Source: Armatimonadota bacterium
GTDB taxonomy: Bacteria; Armatimonadota; Chthonomonadetes; Chthonomonadales; Chthonomonadaceae
NCBI GenBank assembly: GCA_028871815.1
Contig: JAGWMJ010000006.1
Coordinates: 124,001-188,000, forward strand
Reading direction: 5' to 3'
Length of the DNA stretch: 64,000 nucleotides
Made by a program: the position numbers and the translations under genes. The notes beneath the pieces are model-generated. The model worked only from the letters and a program-made list of their open reading frames with translations, had not been told where the DNA came from and did no database searches. Of the stretch, positions 35,854 to 43,085 are shown in pieces. Every line of letters begins with the position of its first letter. Position 1 is the first letter of the stretch.

Positions 35854-36057
35854 TCAGGCAGCGTGGTGAAGATCGTGCTCCCCAATGGGTTCGTCTTCCG
35901 CATCCTCCCACCGTTTCTTGAGGAATGCACGGCCGGTAGTCCCATCGGCCATGCATACCGATATAAGCTCCCAGCCTCGCTCACCCTCGTGGTTCAGCTT
36001 CGACTCGCTCATATGCATCTCGCGCAGCACCAGAACCTTGTAACGCCATCGTTGCAT
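35854..36057 (-). CDS. DUF4177-like small protein
   Basis: The 67-residue protein has the pattern of DUF4177: WRYKVLVLRE at the start, then LNHEGERGWELISVCM and AFLKKRWE. In the family the N-terminal strand, the W-E-L motif and the final FLKR strand form a small alpha/beta fold of unknown role. The ATG at 36057 is preceded by GGGAGATACATCC. It lies between recO and a larger unknown gene on the same strand. Confidence 0.75.
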   Translation of the reverse strand: MQRWRYKVLVLREMHMSESKLNHEGERGWELISVCMADGTTGRAFLKKRWEDAEDEPIGEHDLHHAA

Positions 36058-36122
36058 GGATGTATCTCCCTGCAGAGGAGCTACAGGCGGCTGCGGCATC
36101 ACGTGGGGCAGGCCGTCTGCAG

Positions 36123-37304
36123 CTACTTCTCGAAGCCGCGCCGGTACTGCACGAATCGGCGCTGCAAGTCCTTCAGAGCAAAACGCATGGCATCGCGCGC
36201 CACGCCGGTATTGGAACTCCAGCTTCCGCGGTCGGTGGAATTCGCCGCCATCTCCGCCGTTCCAAAGCCGCGCCAGACGATGGCTCCATCGCCTACCCTC
36301 AACAGCGCCCCGGCGGCTTCGGCACGGGCCTCTCGAACGGTCACCACCTTGCCGGTCGTTCGCAGAATGCGGCGCGACGTCGCATCGTCCAGCTCGATAT
36401 CGGTGGTGCGAGCTATTAATACGTAGTTTACACCGATTCGATGGGCAACCTGCAAGACGGTGCGAAGCGCGGGGCGCGCGCTCTCGAGACTGGAAGTCGC
36501 GGCGAAGGTTCGCGCGGATGGCGCAGGTCGAATCACGTCGCTCGGGGCGATCGGGGCAAAGTCGGGAGTAAACCACGATGTCACATCGTGCGGAAGGCCC
36601 GTGACCGCACCGGGGCGGAGTATTCGGCCGGCTTTTGAGAACACCAGCATGTCGGCCTGTGTCGGCGCCTCCACGGGCCACAGCGCCACGCGCGCATCGG
36701 GCGCCGCGAACGGGTCCGAATCTCCTGTACGCAGCGTGTGCGCGGCAAGCATGGCGGCACGGTGCGCGGCGGCCTTGATGAGGTCCAGCTCCCGGACTGC
36801 CGGGCCGCCACGCCCCAGATGGTTCGACCAGCCGGTCAGAGGCAGTGTGAACGTTTCGGCCCGCGGGCCGGTGACCTGGAGATGCCCGCGGAGAGTCAGA
36901 AGCGCTCCACCGTTCGACTTGACGGTGATCGGCGTTTGCAGGGCGACGCGAATGCTCTCCGAGTTGGAGCGGTTGGTCACTTGCCGCCGACGTGACTGAA
37001 GGCGCCGTGAGAGGTCGCGCGTCACATACCATGCCGCCAGGCTTCGCACCTCGCCGGCTGTCAGCGGCTTGGGTATCTTCGGCTTGTCGAACACTCCGCC
37101 GGATGGATTGGTGCGCTCGGAGATCTCTGCAATGCGCCGCTCCAGGTCGGCCGGGAGCGCCCGCACCACAACGAGCCACGAGCGTTCAAGCCCTTGGTCG
37201 GCCTTCTCGATTGCGGGGGCATTCCGGGGCTGCGCCTGCCCGGCCTCAAGAGCAGTAAGCGCCGCAAGGATGCCGGATCTCAGAAGCGCTCGGCTCAAAA
37301 CCAC
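36123..37304 (-). CDS. Exported protein of unknown function
   Basis: The 393-residue protein starts at GTG after GGGAG and has a short signal peptide-like segment (RSGILAALTALEAGQA). No domain is recognised. About residue 290-390 the stretch IGVNYVLIARTTDIELDD and ATSRRILRTTGKVVTVREARAE, with GAIVWRGFGTAE, resembles the alpha/beta pattern of periplasmic proteins in the TolB/DUF4410 type (families that report an intrinsic AMIN-like strand order), but I cannot name it. It is transcribed away from the excisionase-like gene. Confidence 0.55.
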   Translation of the reverse strand: MVLSRALLRSGILAALTALEAGQAQPRNAPAIEKADQGLERSWLVVVRALPADLERRIAEISERTNPSGGVFDKPKIPKPLTAGEVRSLAAWYVTRDLSRRLQSRRRQVTNRSNSESIRVALQTPITVKSNGGALLTLRGHLQVTGPRAETFTLPLTGWSNHLGRGGPAVRELDLIKAAAHRAAMLAAHTLRTGDSDPFAAPDARVALWPVEAPTQADMLVFSKAGRILRPGAVTGLPHDVTSWFTPDFAPIAPSDVIRPAPSARTFAATSSLESARPALRTVLQVAHRIGVNYVLIARTTDIELDDATSRRILRTTGKVVTVREARAEAAGALLRVGDGAIVWRGFGTAEMAANSTDRGSWSSNTGVARDAMRFALKDLQRRFVQYRRGFEK

Positions 37305-37339
37305 GGTTGCCGACTCCCACTGATCGTGAAAAGATGCCG

Positions 37340-37369
37340 TTGACAGTTTCTGCTGTGCTTTTGTATACT
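37340..37369 (+). promoter_or_regulatory. Strong sigma-70-type promoter of the HTH/ABC-exporter operon
   Basis: A perfect TTGACA (37340-37345) and TATACT (37364-37369) are separated by 18 bases. The start point near 37376 gives a leader of about 100 bases before the HTH gene. Confidence 0.75.
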
Positions 37370-37473
37370 ACCCTCGCCGTCGGGCTGCGCTTTTCGCGGC
37401 CCGATTTTTCTTCCCTTGAGGCCGACGGCAGAGTCGCCGCACTCGATTTGATGTGCCCGTGAGAGGTTACCGG

Positions 37474-37719
37474 ATGAACGTTGACGCGCAGGACCTGCTG
37501 ACTGTGGAACAGGCGGCAAAGTTTCTCCAGATGAGCCAATCGAGTATCCGATCGTACATCCGTTCCGGCCAATTGGAGGCGTACCGCGTGGCAGGGAAGC
37601 GGAAGGTACTTATTGCACGAGAAGCGCTCATGGCACTGCTAAAGCCTGTCGTTCCCAAAGCGCCAACAGGCGAGGCGCCCGAACCGTCTTCGCGCTCCCG
37701 TACGGATGGCGAGCGCTGA
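37474..37719 (+). CDS. Excisionase/MerR-like helix-turn-helix protein
   Basis: The 81-residue protein is a single winged-helix module of the excisionase family (PF12728): LLTVEQAAKFLQMSQSSIRS, then RSGQLEAYRVAGKRKVLI. The tail is Pro/Ser-rich. It binds DNA, but whether as an excisionase or a local regulator cannot be told; no integrase is nearby. The ATG at 37474 follows GAGAGGT. The exporter permease starts directly after its stop. Confidence 0.8.
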   Translation: MNVDAQDLLTVEQAAKFLQMSQSSIRSYIRSGQLEAYRVAGKRKVLIAREALMALLKPVVPKAPTGEAPEPSSRSRTDGER

Positions 37720-38580
37720 ATGCGCGAAAACCTCTCGGAGCTGTGGCGCTTCCGCGGGCTCTTGCGGCAGTTGATCGCGCGCGATCTGAAGGTTCGCTAC
37801 AAGAACTCCATCTTCGGCTTCCTCTGGTCCATCGTTCCGCCGCTGCTGCAGGTGGTGGTCTACAGTTTTCTGGTTCGGATACTGCTCCACATCCACGCGC
37901 CAAACTATTCGGCATACCTGCTGTGCGGGCTGATTCCGTGGACGTTCTTTTCTGTTGCGGTGCTGGATGCCAGCCAGTCGCTCCTCATCTTCTTTCCGGT
38001 GATCAAAAAGGTATATCTGCCGCGCGAGATCATTCCCCTTGCCATCGTGGTGAGCAACTTCGTCCACTTTATGCTCGGCTGGGCTGTGTTTTTCGGCGCC
38101 TTCTACGTGTTTGCGCCGCTGCTCGGGATCCACATTCCCGTGCAGACGGGGTTACTCTGGTTCCCTGTCATCACTCTGATCCAGTTCATTCTGGTGCTCG
38201 GCGTGGGGTTATGGGTTGCCGCGCTGAACGTATTCTATGAGGATGTGAAGTTCATCCTTCAGACCCTGTTCGGCCTGCTGCTGTTTGTATTTCCCGTCAT
38301 GTTCGTAACCGAAAGCGTCTACTACTCCAGGCTCAACGCGGCACATCCCTGGATGTTCAAGCTCTATATGCTCAACCCGATAGCCTCCATTATCGACGCC
38401 TACCGCAAGACGCTGCTGCAGCCGGTGCCGCGTGGCTCATTCAACATGAAACCCAGCAACATGCCGCTGCCCCTTAACTGGCCGGAGTTCTGGGGTTCGG
38501 CGCTCATTTCGGTATTGATACTTGTGGCGAGTTACGCGTACTTCAACAGCCGCAAGTGGAAGTTCGTGGAGCGTCCCTAG
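37720..38580 (+). CDS. ABC-2 type polysaccharide export permease (Wzm/TagG-like)
   Basis: The 286-residue protein is the membrane half of a polysaccharide or polyol-phosphate exporter. The N-terminal DLKVRYKNSIFGFLWSIVPP is the classical ABC-2 motif, and six membrane helices follow. MLNPIASIIDAYRKTLL before the last helix is typical. It is followed without gap by the ATPase. Confidence 0.9.
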   Translation: MRENLSELWRFRGLLRQLIARDLKVRYKNSIFGFLWSIVPPLLQVVVYSFLVRILLHIHAPNYSAYLLCGLIPWTFFSVAVLDASQSLLIFFPVIKKVYLPREIIPLAIVVSNFVHFMLGWAVFFGAFYVFAPLLGIHIPVQTGLLWFPVITLIQFILVLGVGLWVAALNVFYEDVKFILQTLFGLLLFVFPVMFVTESVYYSRLNAAHPWMFKLYMLNPIASIIDAYRKTLLQPVPRGSFNMKPSNMPLPLNWPEFWGSALISVLILVASYAYFNSRKWKFVERP

Positions 38581-39357
38581 TTGGCCGATTCCGCCAACGA
38601 CGCCATAGTTGTGGACCACCTGGTCAAGCGCTTCGAAATCCGCCATCGCGGGTCTCTGAAACTGGCGATTCTGGGCGTGATCCGCAAGCAGCGCGTAGAG
38701 CGGCTTACCGCACTGAACGACGTATCGTTCACGGTGCCGCACGGGCAGACGGTTGCCGTAATCGGGCGCAATGGCTCCGGCAAGTCCACGCTGCTGGGCA
38801 TTCTCGCCCGTGTGTACAAGCCCACCTCGGGGGTGGCTCGGCTCACCGGGCGCGATGGTGGTATCGCTCGTGTTGCGCCCCTGTTGGAACTCGGCGCCGG
38901 ATTCCACCCGGACCTCACGGGTCTGGAAAACATCGACTTCTACGGGGCCGTGCTTGGCATGACGCCGCGCGATATCCGTGACCAGCTTGATGCGATCGTT
39001 GCGTTCGCGGAACTGCCCGAAAAGGTGGATACCAAGCTGCGCGGGTGGAACGAAGGCGCGAAGCTGCGGTTGGGCTTTGCGATTGCGGTACACACCCGGC
39101 CCGACATCCTGCTGGTGGACGAGGTGCTTGCCGTGGGCGATGAGCCGTTTCAGAACAAGTGCTACGGCAGGATACGTGAAATGCAGGCCACAGGCACCAC
39201 CATCTTGTTCGTGTCGCACGACCTCGCAGTGGTCTCTCGTGTGGCAGAACGGACGATCTGGCTGAGCAAGGGCGTGATCGAGCGAGACGGCCCAACGGCT
39301 ACCGTCGTTCAGGATTATCGTGATGATGCCGCGCGCAGCGGAGTGTGGCTGGCGTAA
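38581..39357 (+). CDS. ABC transporter ATPase (Wzt/TagH-like)
   Basis: The 258-residue ATPase energises the preceding permease. Walker A is GRNGSGKSTLL (about residue 62), the signature helix is given as LRLGFAIAVHTRPDILLVDE with Walker B, and the EVLAVGDEPFQNKC stretch is typical for O-antigen and teichoic-acid exporters. It lacks the extra C-terminal carbohydrate-binding domain of some Wzt proteins. The start codon is TTG. No glycosyltransferase follows; the repeat island begins 34 bases later. Confidence 0.9.
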   Translation: MADSANDAIVVDHLVKRFEIRHRGSLKLAILGVIRKQRVERLTALNDVSFTVPHGQTVAVIGRNGSGKSTLLGILARVYKPTSGVARLTGRDGGIARVAPLLELGAGFHPDLTGLENIDFYGAVLGMTPRDIRDQLDAIVAFAELPEKVDTKLRGWNEGAKLRLGFAIAVHTRPDILLVDEVLAVGDEPFQNKCYGRIREMQATGTTILFVSHDLAVVSRVAERTIWLSKGVIERDGPTATVVQDYRDDAARSGVWLA

Positions 39358-39390
39358 CAGGTGTGCGGCGTCGTGGTTTGGCGGCGGTGG

Positions 39391-39960
39391 CACGTGTGGC
39401 GACAAACTACACCTCTCCGCCATAGGACCAATGGGACGTATGCGACGTATAGGTGCAGCTGGCCGCCCCTTTTTGTTGGTTGCAGCCGGCGGGTGGGCTT
39501 CCGTGACCTATATGTCCGATTCTCGGGAGGGTTAGGCGCCGCTGTTACGTGTGTCGACAAACTACACCTCTCCGCCATGGGACCAATGGGACGTATGCGA
39601 CGTATAGGTGCAGCGAGGTTGGCTGGTGTTGGTTACAGGCGGCGGACGAGGCCGATGGCCATCCGTGACTGGGATTGGCCCCATATGTCGTATATGTGGT
39701 ATATGTCCTATTCTCCGGTCGGTTAGCCGCCGCTGTCACGTGTGGCGCGCTAACCTACACGGCTCCGCCATGGGACCAATGGGACGTATGCGACATATAG
39801 GTGCAGCTAGTGGCGCTTTTTGTTGGTTGCAGGCGGCGGATGCGGCCGGCGGGCTTCCGCGACCTATATGCCCTCTTCTCCGGAGGGTTAGGCGCCGCTG
39901 TCACGTGTGGCGACAAACTACACCTCTCCGCCTATGTCCTATCCTCCGGGGGCCCGGTCT
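39391..39960. repeat. Left array of palindromic repeat units (three full, one partial)
   Basis: Units start near 39391, 39547, 39737 and 39902 at CACGTGTGGCG-like sequences and recur every 155-190 bases. Each contains CACCTCTCCGCC, GGACCAATGGGACGTATGCG, a left arm such as CGACATATAGGT and a right arm such as ACCTATATGTC, separated by a G/T-rich loop (TTTTTGTTGGTTGC). The second unit carries three tandem 9-mers of the ATATGTCGT type at 39683-39709. The fourth unit is cut short and merges with the end of the four-helix-bundle gene. Copies differ by point changes and small indels. Confidence 0.9.
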
Positions 39961-40514
39961 GACGGCTCGTCGCGACGCCGGTGTCTCGCATGACGCATCC
40001 GTTCCCTGAGCCCGCCTTCGGCCAGAAAGTCCGCCTCCTGTCTCCTCAGTTGCTGGTCGAGCAGGTACGTGGCCTGATGGATAAGGCAGATGACCGTGTT
40101 TGCCGCCTGTTCGCCGTCGTCCGATTCGATTCGGCCGGCAAATACCTCATAGCCGGCCTGTTTCATAGCTCCCAGTCGGCGTACCTCTTGCGCCTCCCAA
40201 CTGCACTTGTCCCACAGCCTGAACCGCCTGAGCCTTATGAAGTCGTGATAATCGGCAAGAAGTTCTTCCAGACTTGCCCGCGCCACGCCCGTAAGTTTGA
40301 TCTCGGTTTCCCGTGAGGTACCGGACGCCATACTGCCTTCGATGATGTTCTGTTTACCCGACCGTGCCGCTTGCGTCATCTGGTCGCCGGTTCGACTGCG
40401 CGGCGGCAGAAACCGCGAGCAGAAGTGGTACGTGCAGTCATAAACGAGTTCGGCCTTCCGGTACGAGAGAAGCCCGTTGTATCCGCCATGCTTCGGAATA
40501 AAGCCGTTTCGCAT
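39939..40514 (-). CDS. Four-helix-bundle (S23/Avd-like) protein with C-terminal suffix domain
   Basis: The 191-residue protein shows the four-helix-bundle family pattern: YRKAELVYDCTYHFC, then RTGDQMTQAARSGKQNIIEG (the conserved R-x-x-x-S-x-x-N-I-x-E-G motif of S23/IVS proteins), and SLEELLADYHDFIRLRRF. The C-terminal stretch QQLRRQEADFLAEGGLRERM matches the suffix domain found behind this bundle in Planctomycetes, Verrucomicrobia and relatives. Homologues are encoded in 23S rRNA intervening sequences, and Avd of diversity-generating retroelements has the same fold and binds nucleic acid. The ATG at 40514 follows AAGGA. The stop codon lies in the partial repeat unit. Confidence 0.85.
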   Translation of the reverse strand: MRNGFIPKHGGYNGLLSYRKAELVYDCTYHFCSRFLPPRSRTGDQMTQAARSGKQNIIEGSMASGTSRETEIKLTGVARASLEELLADYHDFIRLRRFRLWDKCSWEAQEVRRLGAMKQAGYEVFAGRIESDDGEQAANTVICLIHQATYLLDQQLRRQEADFLAEGGLRERMRHARHRRRDEPSDRAPGG

Positions 40515-40536
40515 CTCTGTTATCCTTCATTTGTCG

Positions 40537-40638
40537 CTAGCGGTCGCTGCCCAGGTAGTTCGCCATCACGTTGAACGCACTCGCGGAAGGCGAACTGTCA
40601 TAGGATACTGTTCCCGTATCGCCAAAGCCGGAAACCGA
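40537..40638 (-). pseudogene. Possible C-terminal remnant of a gene upstream of the four-helix-bundle gene
   Basis: On the minus strand a frame ending in TAG (40537-40539) reads SVSGFGDTGTVSYDSS, then PSASAFNVMANYLGSDR. It has a balanced composition unlike the repeats, and ends 22 bases before the next gene's ATG. Upstream, the frame runs into the repeat unit. An ATG inside the repeat (MAERC) could make a 45-residue protein, but a truncated gene end seems likelier. No family is recognised. Confidence 0.35.
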
Positions 40639-40647
40639 AGCGGCGCG

Positions 40648-41000
40648 GCGGGTTAGCCGACACCTCTCCGCCATAGGACCAATGGGGCGTATGCGACGTA
40701 TAGGTGCAGCCAGTTACGGTGCTGTTGGTTGGTGGCGGCGGATGGGCTTCCGCGACCTATATGTCGTAGTTGTCGCCTATGTCCTATTCTCCCGATGGTT
40801 AGGCGCCGCTGTCACGTGTGGCGCTAACCGACACCTCTCCGCCATGGGACCAATGGGACGTATGCGACATATAGGTGCGGCTGGCGGCCCCTTTTTGTTG
40901 GTTGCGGGCGGCGGATGGGCTTCCGCGACCTATATGTCGTGGTTGTCGCCTATGTCCTATTCCCTGGGCGGTCAGGCGCCGCTGTCGCCTGTGGCGAAAC
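40648..41000. repeat. Right array of palindromic repeat units (two copies)
   Basis: Two units in the same orientation as the left array begin near 40650 and 40812. The arms are perfect 12-mers in the second unit: CGACATATAGGT (40865-40876) and ACCTATATGTCG (40928-40939). The first unit has CGACGTATAGGT (40694-40705) and ACCTATATGTCG (40755-40766). Both continue with TGTCGCCTATGTCCTATTC. The two arrays flank the four-helix-bundle gene as direct copies. Confidence 0.9.
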
Positions 41001-41019
41001 GTAAATGACCGGGCGCCAA

Positions 41020-41051
41020 CTGTCATCCGGAGCGAAGCGCAGGTTCTCTCC
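41020..41051. repeat. Single copy of a TCATCCGGAGCGAAGC-type dispersed repeat
   Basis: The sequence CTGTCATCCGGAGCGAAGCG followed by CAGGTTCTCTCC resembles the dispersed element (commonly TCATCCTGAGCGAAGCGAAGG) seen between genes in many bacterial phyla; antisense reading gives the familiar CASLRMT peptide. It directly follows the right palindromic array. Confidence 0.55.
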
Positions 41052-41098
41052 GCCTCGGCGCGTGCAGGTATTCCGGCGCCGGCGCATAAAGTGGAACT

Positions 41099-42358
41099 GT
41101 GGGCAACGGAAACGAGAACAGCGCGATTGTGCTGGAGACGGCCAGGCGCGTTGCGCTTGACATTCTCTCCAGCAATACCGGCGTTGAGGCGCTGAAGGAT
41201 ATCGCGGAGGCCGCGCGCACTCTTTCCGGAGCGCGTTACGCTGCTCTGGGGGTGGCCCGGCTCGATGGCGAGGGACTGGCCGAATTCGTTACGGTCGGCC
41301 TCACGCCTCACCAGGAGGCGGCAATCGGCGCCCGCCCGCGCGGCCTGGGCGTTTTGGGGCACCTCCTGAGCTGCAGGACGCCTGTGCGGATCGACCGGCT
41401 CAGCCAGCATGAGCGCTCGTTCGGCGTACCTGCAGGCCATCCACAGATGGAGAGCTTTCTGGGCGTGCCGATCTGGGCCGGCGACTCGGTTGCGGGAAGC
41501 CTCTATCTCACCGATAAACGCGGAGGTGAGGGCTTTACGGAGGATGACGAGATTGCCGTTCAGGCGCTCGGCGAGTACGCAGCCGTTGCGATCTACAACC
41601 TGCACAGCCTGGCGCGCCAGCGCGCGCTCGTTCGCGGGTTTATTTCGGCGCAGGAAGAGGAGCGCCGGGCGGTAGCCTGCGACCTGCACGACGGCCTGAC
41701 GCAGTTCGTTATGGCCTCGCACGCGCACCTGCAGGCGTTCCAGCGGGCCAGCGCGGCAGGGCGCTCGACGCAGGCGGAACTCGAACTGGAACAGGGCTTG
41801 CGCTGCCTGAACCAGGCCGTGCTGGAGTCGCGCAGGCTGGTGAACGGTCTGCGACCGCTGGCGCTCACAGCGCTTGGTTTGGCCGGCGCGCTGGAGCAGA
41901 TGTTGGGCGAGGAGAAACGCGCTGCGGGATGGCCGGAAGCGAGACTGGAGCATAATATAGGCGGCAGGCGGTTTGATGCGGGTGTGGAGGCCACGCTGTA
42001 TCGCGTGGCACAGGAGGCGCTGACCAACGTTCGCAAGCATGCGGGTCCGGCGTCGGTGGTGGTGGAACTGTTCGCGGAGAGCGCGGCTGAAGGGTGCGCG
42101 GAGGCGCTGAAACTGACTGTGCGAGACTCGGGAATTGGATTCGCGTTCGAGAGACTCCCCGTGGATTACAACCGCGCCGGACTTCCGGGCATGGCGGAGA
42201 GGATGCGGCTGCTGAGTGGTTCATTGAAGATAGAGAGTGCGCCGGGAACCGGAACGCTGGTTACTGCGCACGCGCCGGCATTGCCTCCCGACGCCGGTCC
42301 CGCTGAGCTTGCGGCGCAGCAGAACGACGTTCCGGGCGCCGAGAATCGGATCGCATGA
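41099..42358 (+). CDS. GAF-domain sensor histidine kinase (HisKA_3 / NarX type)
   Basis: The 419-residue protein lacks membrane helices. It has an N-terminal GAF domain (about residues 25-180, FLGVPIWAGDSVAGSLYLTD), the dimerisation domain with the phospho-acceptor motif EEERRAVACDLHDGLTQ (about 190-206), and the ATPase domain (YRVAQEALTNVRKHA as N box, DSGIGF and GLPGMAERMRLLSG as G boxes). GAF domains of this soluble type often sense redox, nitrogen oxides or small molecules. The start is GTG; the response regulator overlaps by four bases. Confidence 0.9.
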   Translation: MGNGNENSAIVLETARRVALDILSSNTGVEALKDIAEAARTLSGARYAALGVARLDGEGLAEFVTVGLTPHQEAAIGARPRGLGVLGHLLSCRTPVRIDRLSQHERSFGVPAGHPQMESFLGVPIWAGDSVAGSLYLTDKRGGEGFTEDDEIAVQALGEYAAVAIYNLHSLARQRALVRGFISAQEEERRAVACDLHDGLTQFVMASHAHLQAFQRASAAGRSTQAELELEQGLRCLNQAVLESRRLVNGLRPLALTALGLAGALEQMLGEEKRAAGWPEARLEHNIGGRRFDAGVEATLYRVAQEALTNVRKHAGPASVVVELFAESAAEGCAEALKLTVRDSGIGFAFERLPVDYNRAGLPGMAERMRLLSGSLKIESAPGTGTLVTAHAPALPPDAGPAELAAQQNDVPGAENRIA

Positions 42359-43059
42359 TCCGTCAGGGCCAAACACCTGGAAACCGGCCGGGGCGCAAGA
42401 CGCGGATACTGCTGGCGGATGACCACGCTATCTGGCGCGGTGGTGTGGCGGCGATCCTGGCCGACACCGAGTTTGAGATTGTTGGCGAGACCAGCTCCGG
42501 CGCCGAGGCCATTGAAGCAGCGCGCCGGCTCAAGCCCGCGATGACGCTGCTGGATATCCGTATGCCGGGCGGAGATGGACTGGAAGCGCTGGTTGTACTG
42601 AAACGTGAACAGCCGACCATGGCCGTGATCATGCTGACCACCTACGATAATCCAACATTCATGGCGCAGGCGGTTGCCGGCGGTGCGGCCGGCTACCTTC
42701 TGAAGGGTGTGGATTACCCGACGTTTGTTGAGGCGCTGCGTGCCGTATCGCGTGGCGATACGCTGCTCTCCGCGTCGGAACTGGTTCGGTCGCTCCGCTC
42801 CGTGAGTGATAACGCGGCCGGCGCCGCGGAACTGGTGACGCCATTGACCGAGCGCGAGAACGAAGTGCTGCGTTTGCTCTCAACCGGCCTGAACAACCGC
42901 GAGATTGGCCAGACCATCTTCATCGCCGAGAGCACGGTCAAGACACACGTTGAGCATATCATTGACAAGCTTGGCGTTTCCGACCGCGTGCAGGCCGCCG
43001 TCTGGGCGGCCCGCTGCGGAGTGCTGGCGCGTCACGGCGCCGGCGGCGGTACGGGGTAA
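42355..43059 (+). CDS. NarL/LuxR-family response regulator
   Basis: The 234-residue protein has a receiver domain (ADDHAIWRGGVAAIL, phospho-acceptor Asp in TLLDIRMPGGDGL) and a LuxR-type HTH (LTERENEVLRLLSTGLNNRE, then TVKTHVEHIIDKLGVSDR). It is the partner of the upstream kinase (ATGA overlap). Its target is unknown; the redox gene cluster converges on it from the right. Confidence 0.93.
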   Translation: MIRQGQTPGNRPGRKTRILLADDHAIWRGGVAAILADTEFEIVGETSSGAEAIEAARRLKPAMTLLDIRMPGGDGLEALVVLKREQPTMAVIMLTTYDNPTFMAQAVAGGAAGYLLKGVDYPTFVEALRAVSRGDTLLSASELVRSLRSVSDNAAGAAELVTPLTERENEVLRLLSTGLNNREIGQTIFIAESTVKTHVEHIIDKLGVSDRVQAAVWAARCGVLARHGAGGGTG

Positions 43060-43085
43060 GCCTGCTCAGGCCCGAGCAGCCCCGT
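43051..43085. terminator. Bidirectional two-stem hairpin between convergent genes
   Basis: ACGGGG (43051-43056) pairs with CCCCGT (43080-43085) and CTGCTC (43062-43067) with GAGCAG (43074-43079). The structure spans the stops of the response regulator and the oxidoreductase gene and can form on both transcripts. Confidence 0.55.

Noticed and set aside
35014-36426. Plus-strand open frame of 470 codons
   Set aside because: It lies antisense to recO, the DUF4177-like gene and part of the next gene, all with domains and ribosome-binding sites. Its translation has no recognisable domain; long shadow frames are expected in G+C-rich DNA.
38581-39357. Housekeeping LPS O-antigen locus
   Set aside because: Only the exporter pair is present; without sugar transferases or a ligase the cargo cannot be named.
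39361-39726. Repeated peptides MGPMGRMRRIGAA and similar frames in the repeat arrays
   Set aside because: They are translations of the palindromic repeats, shift frame between copies and lack ribosome-binding sites.
39391-41000. CRISPR array
   Set aside because: Unit length (155-190 bases), imperfect copies and internal palindromes do not match short identical repeats with unique spacers; no cas genes are near.
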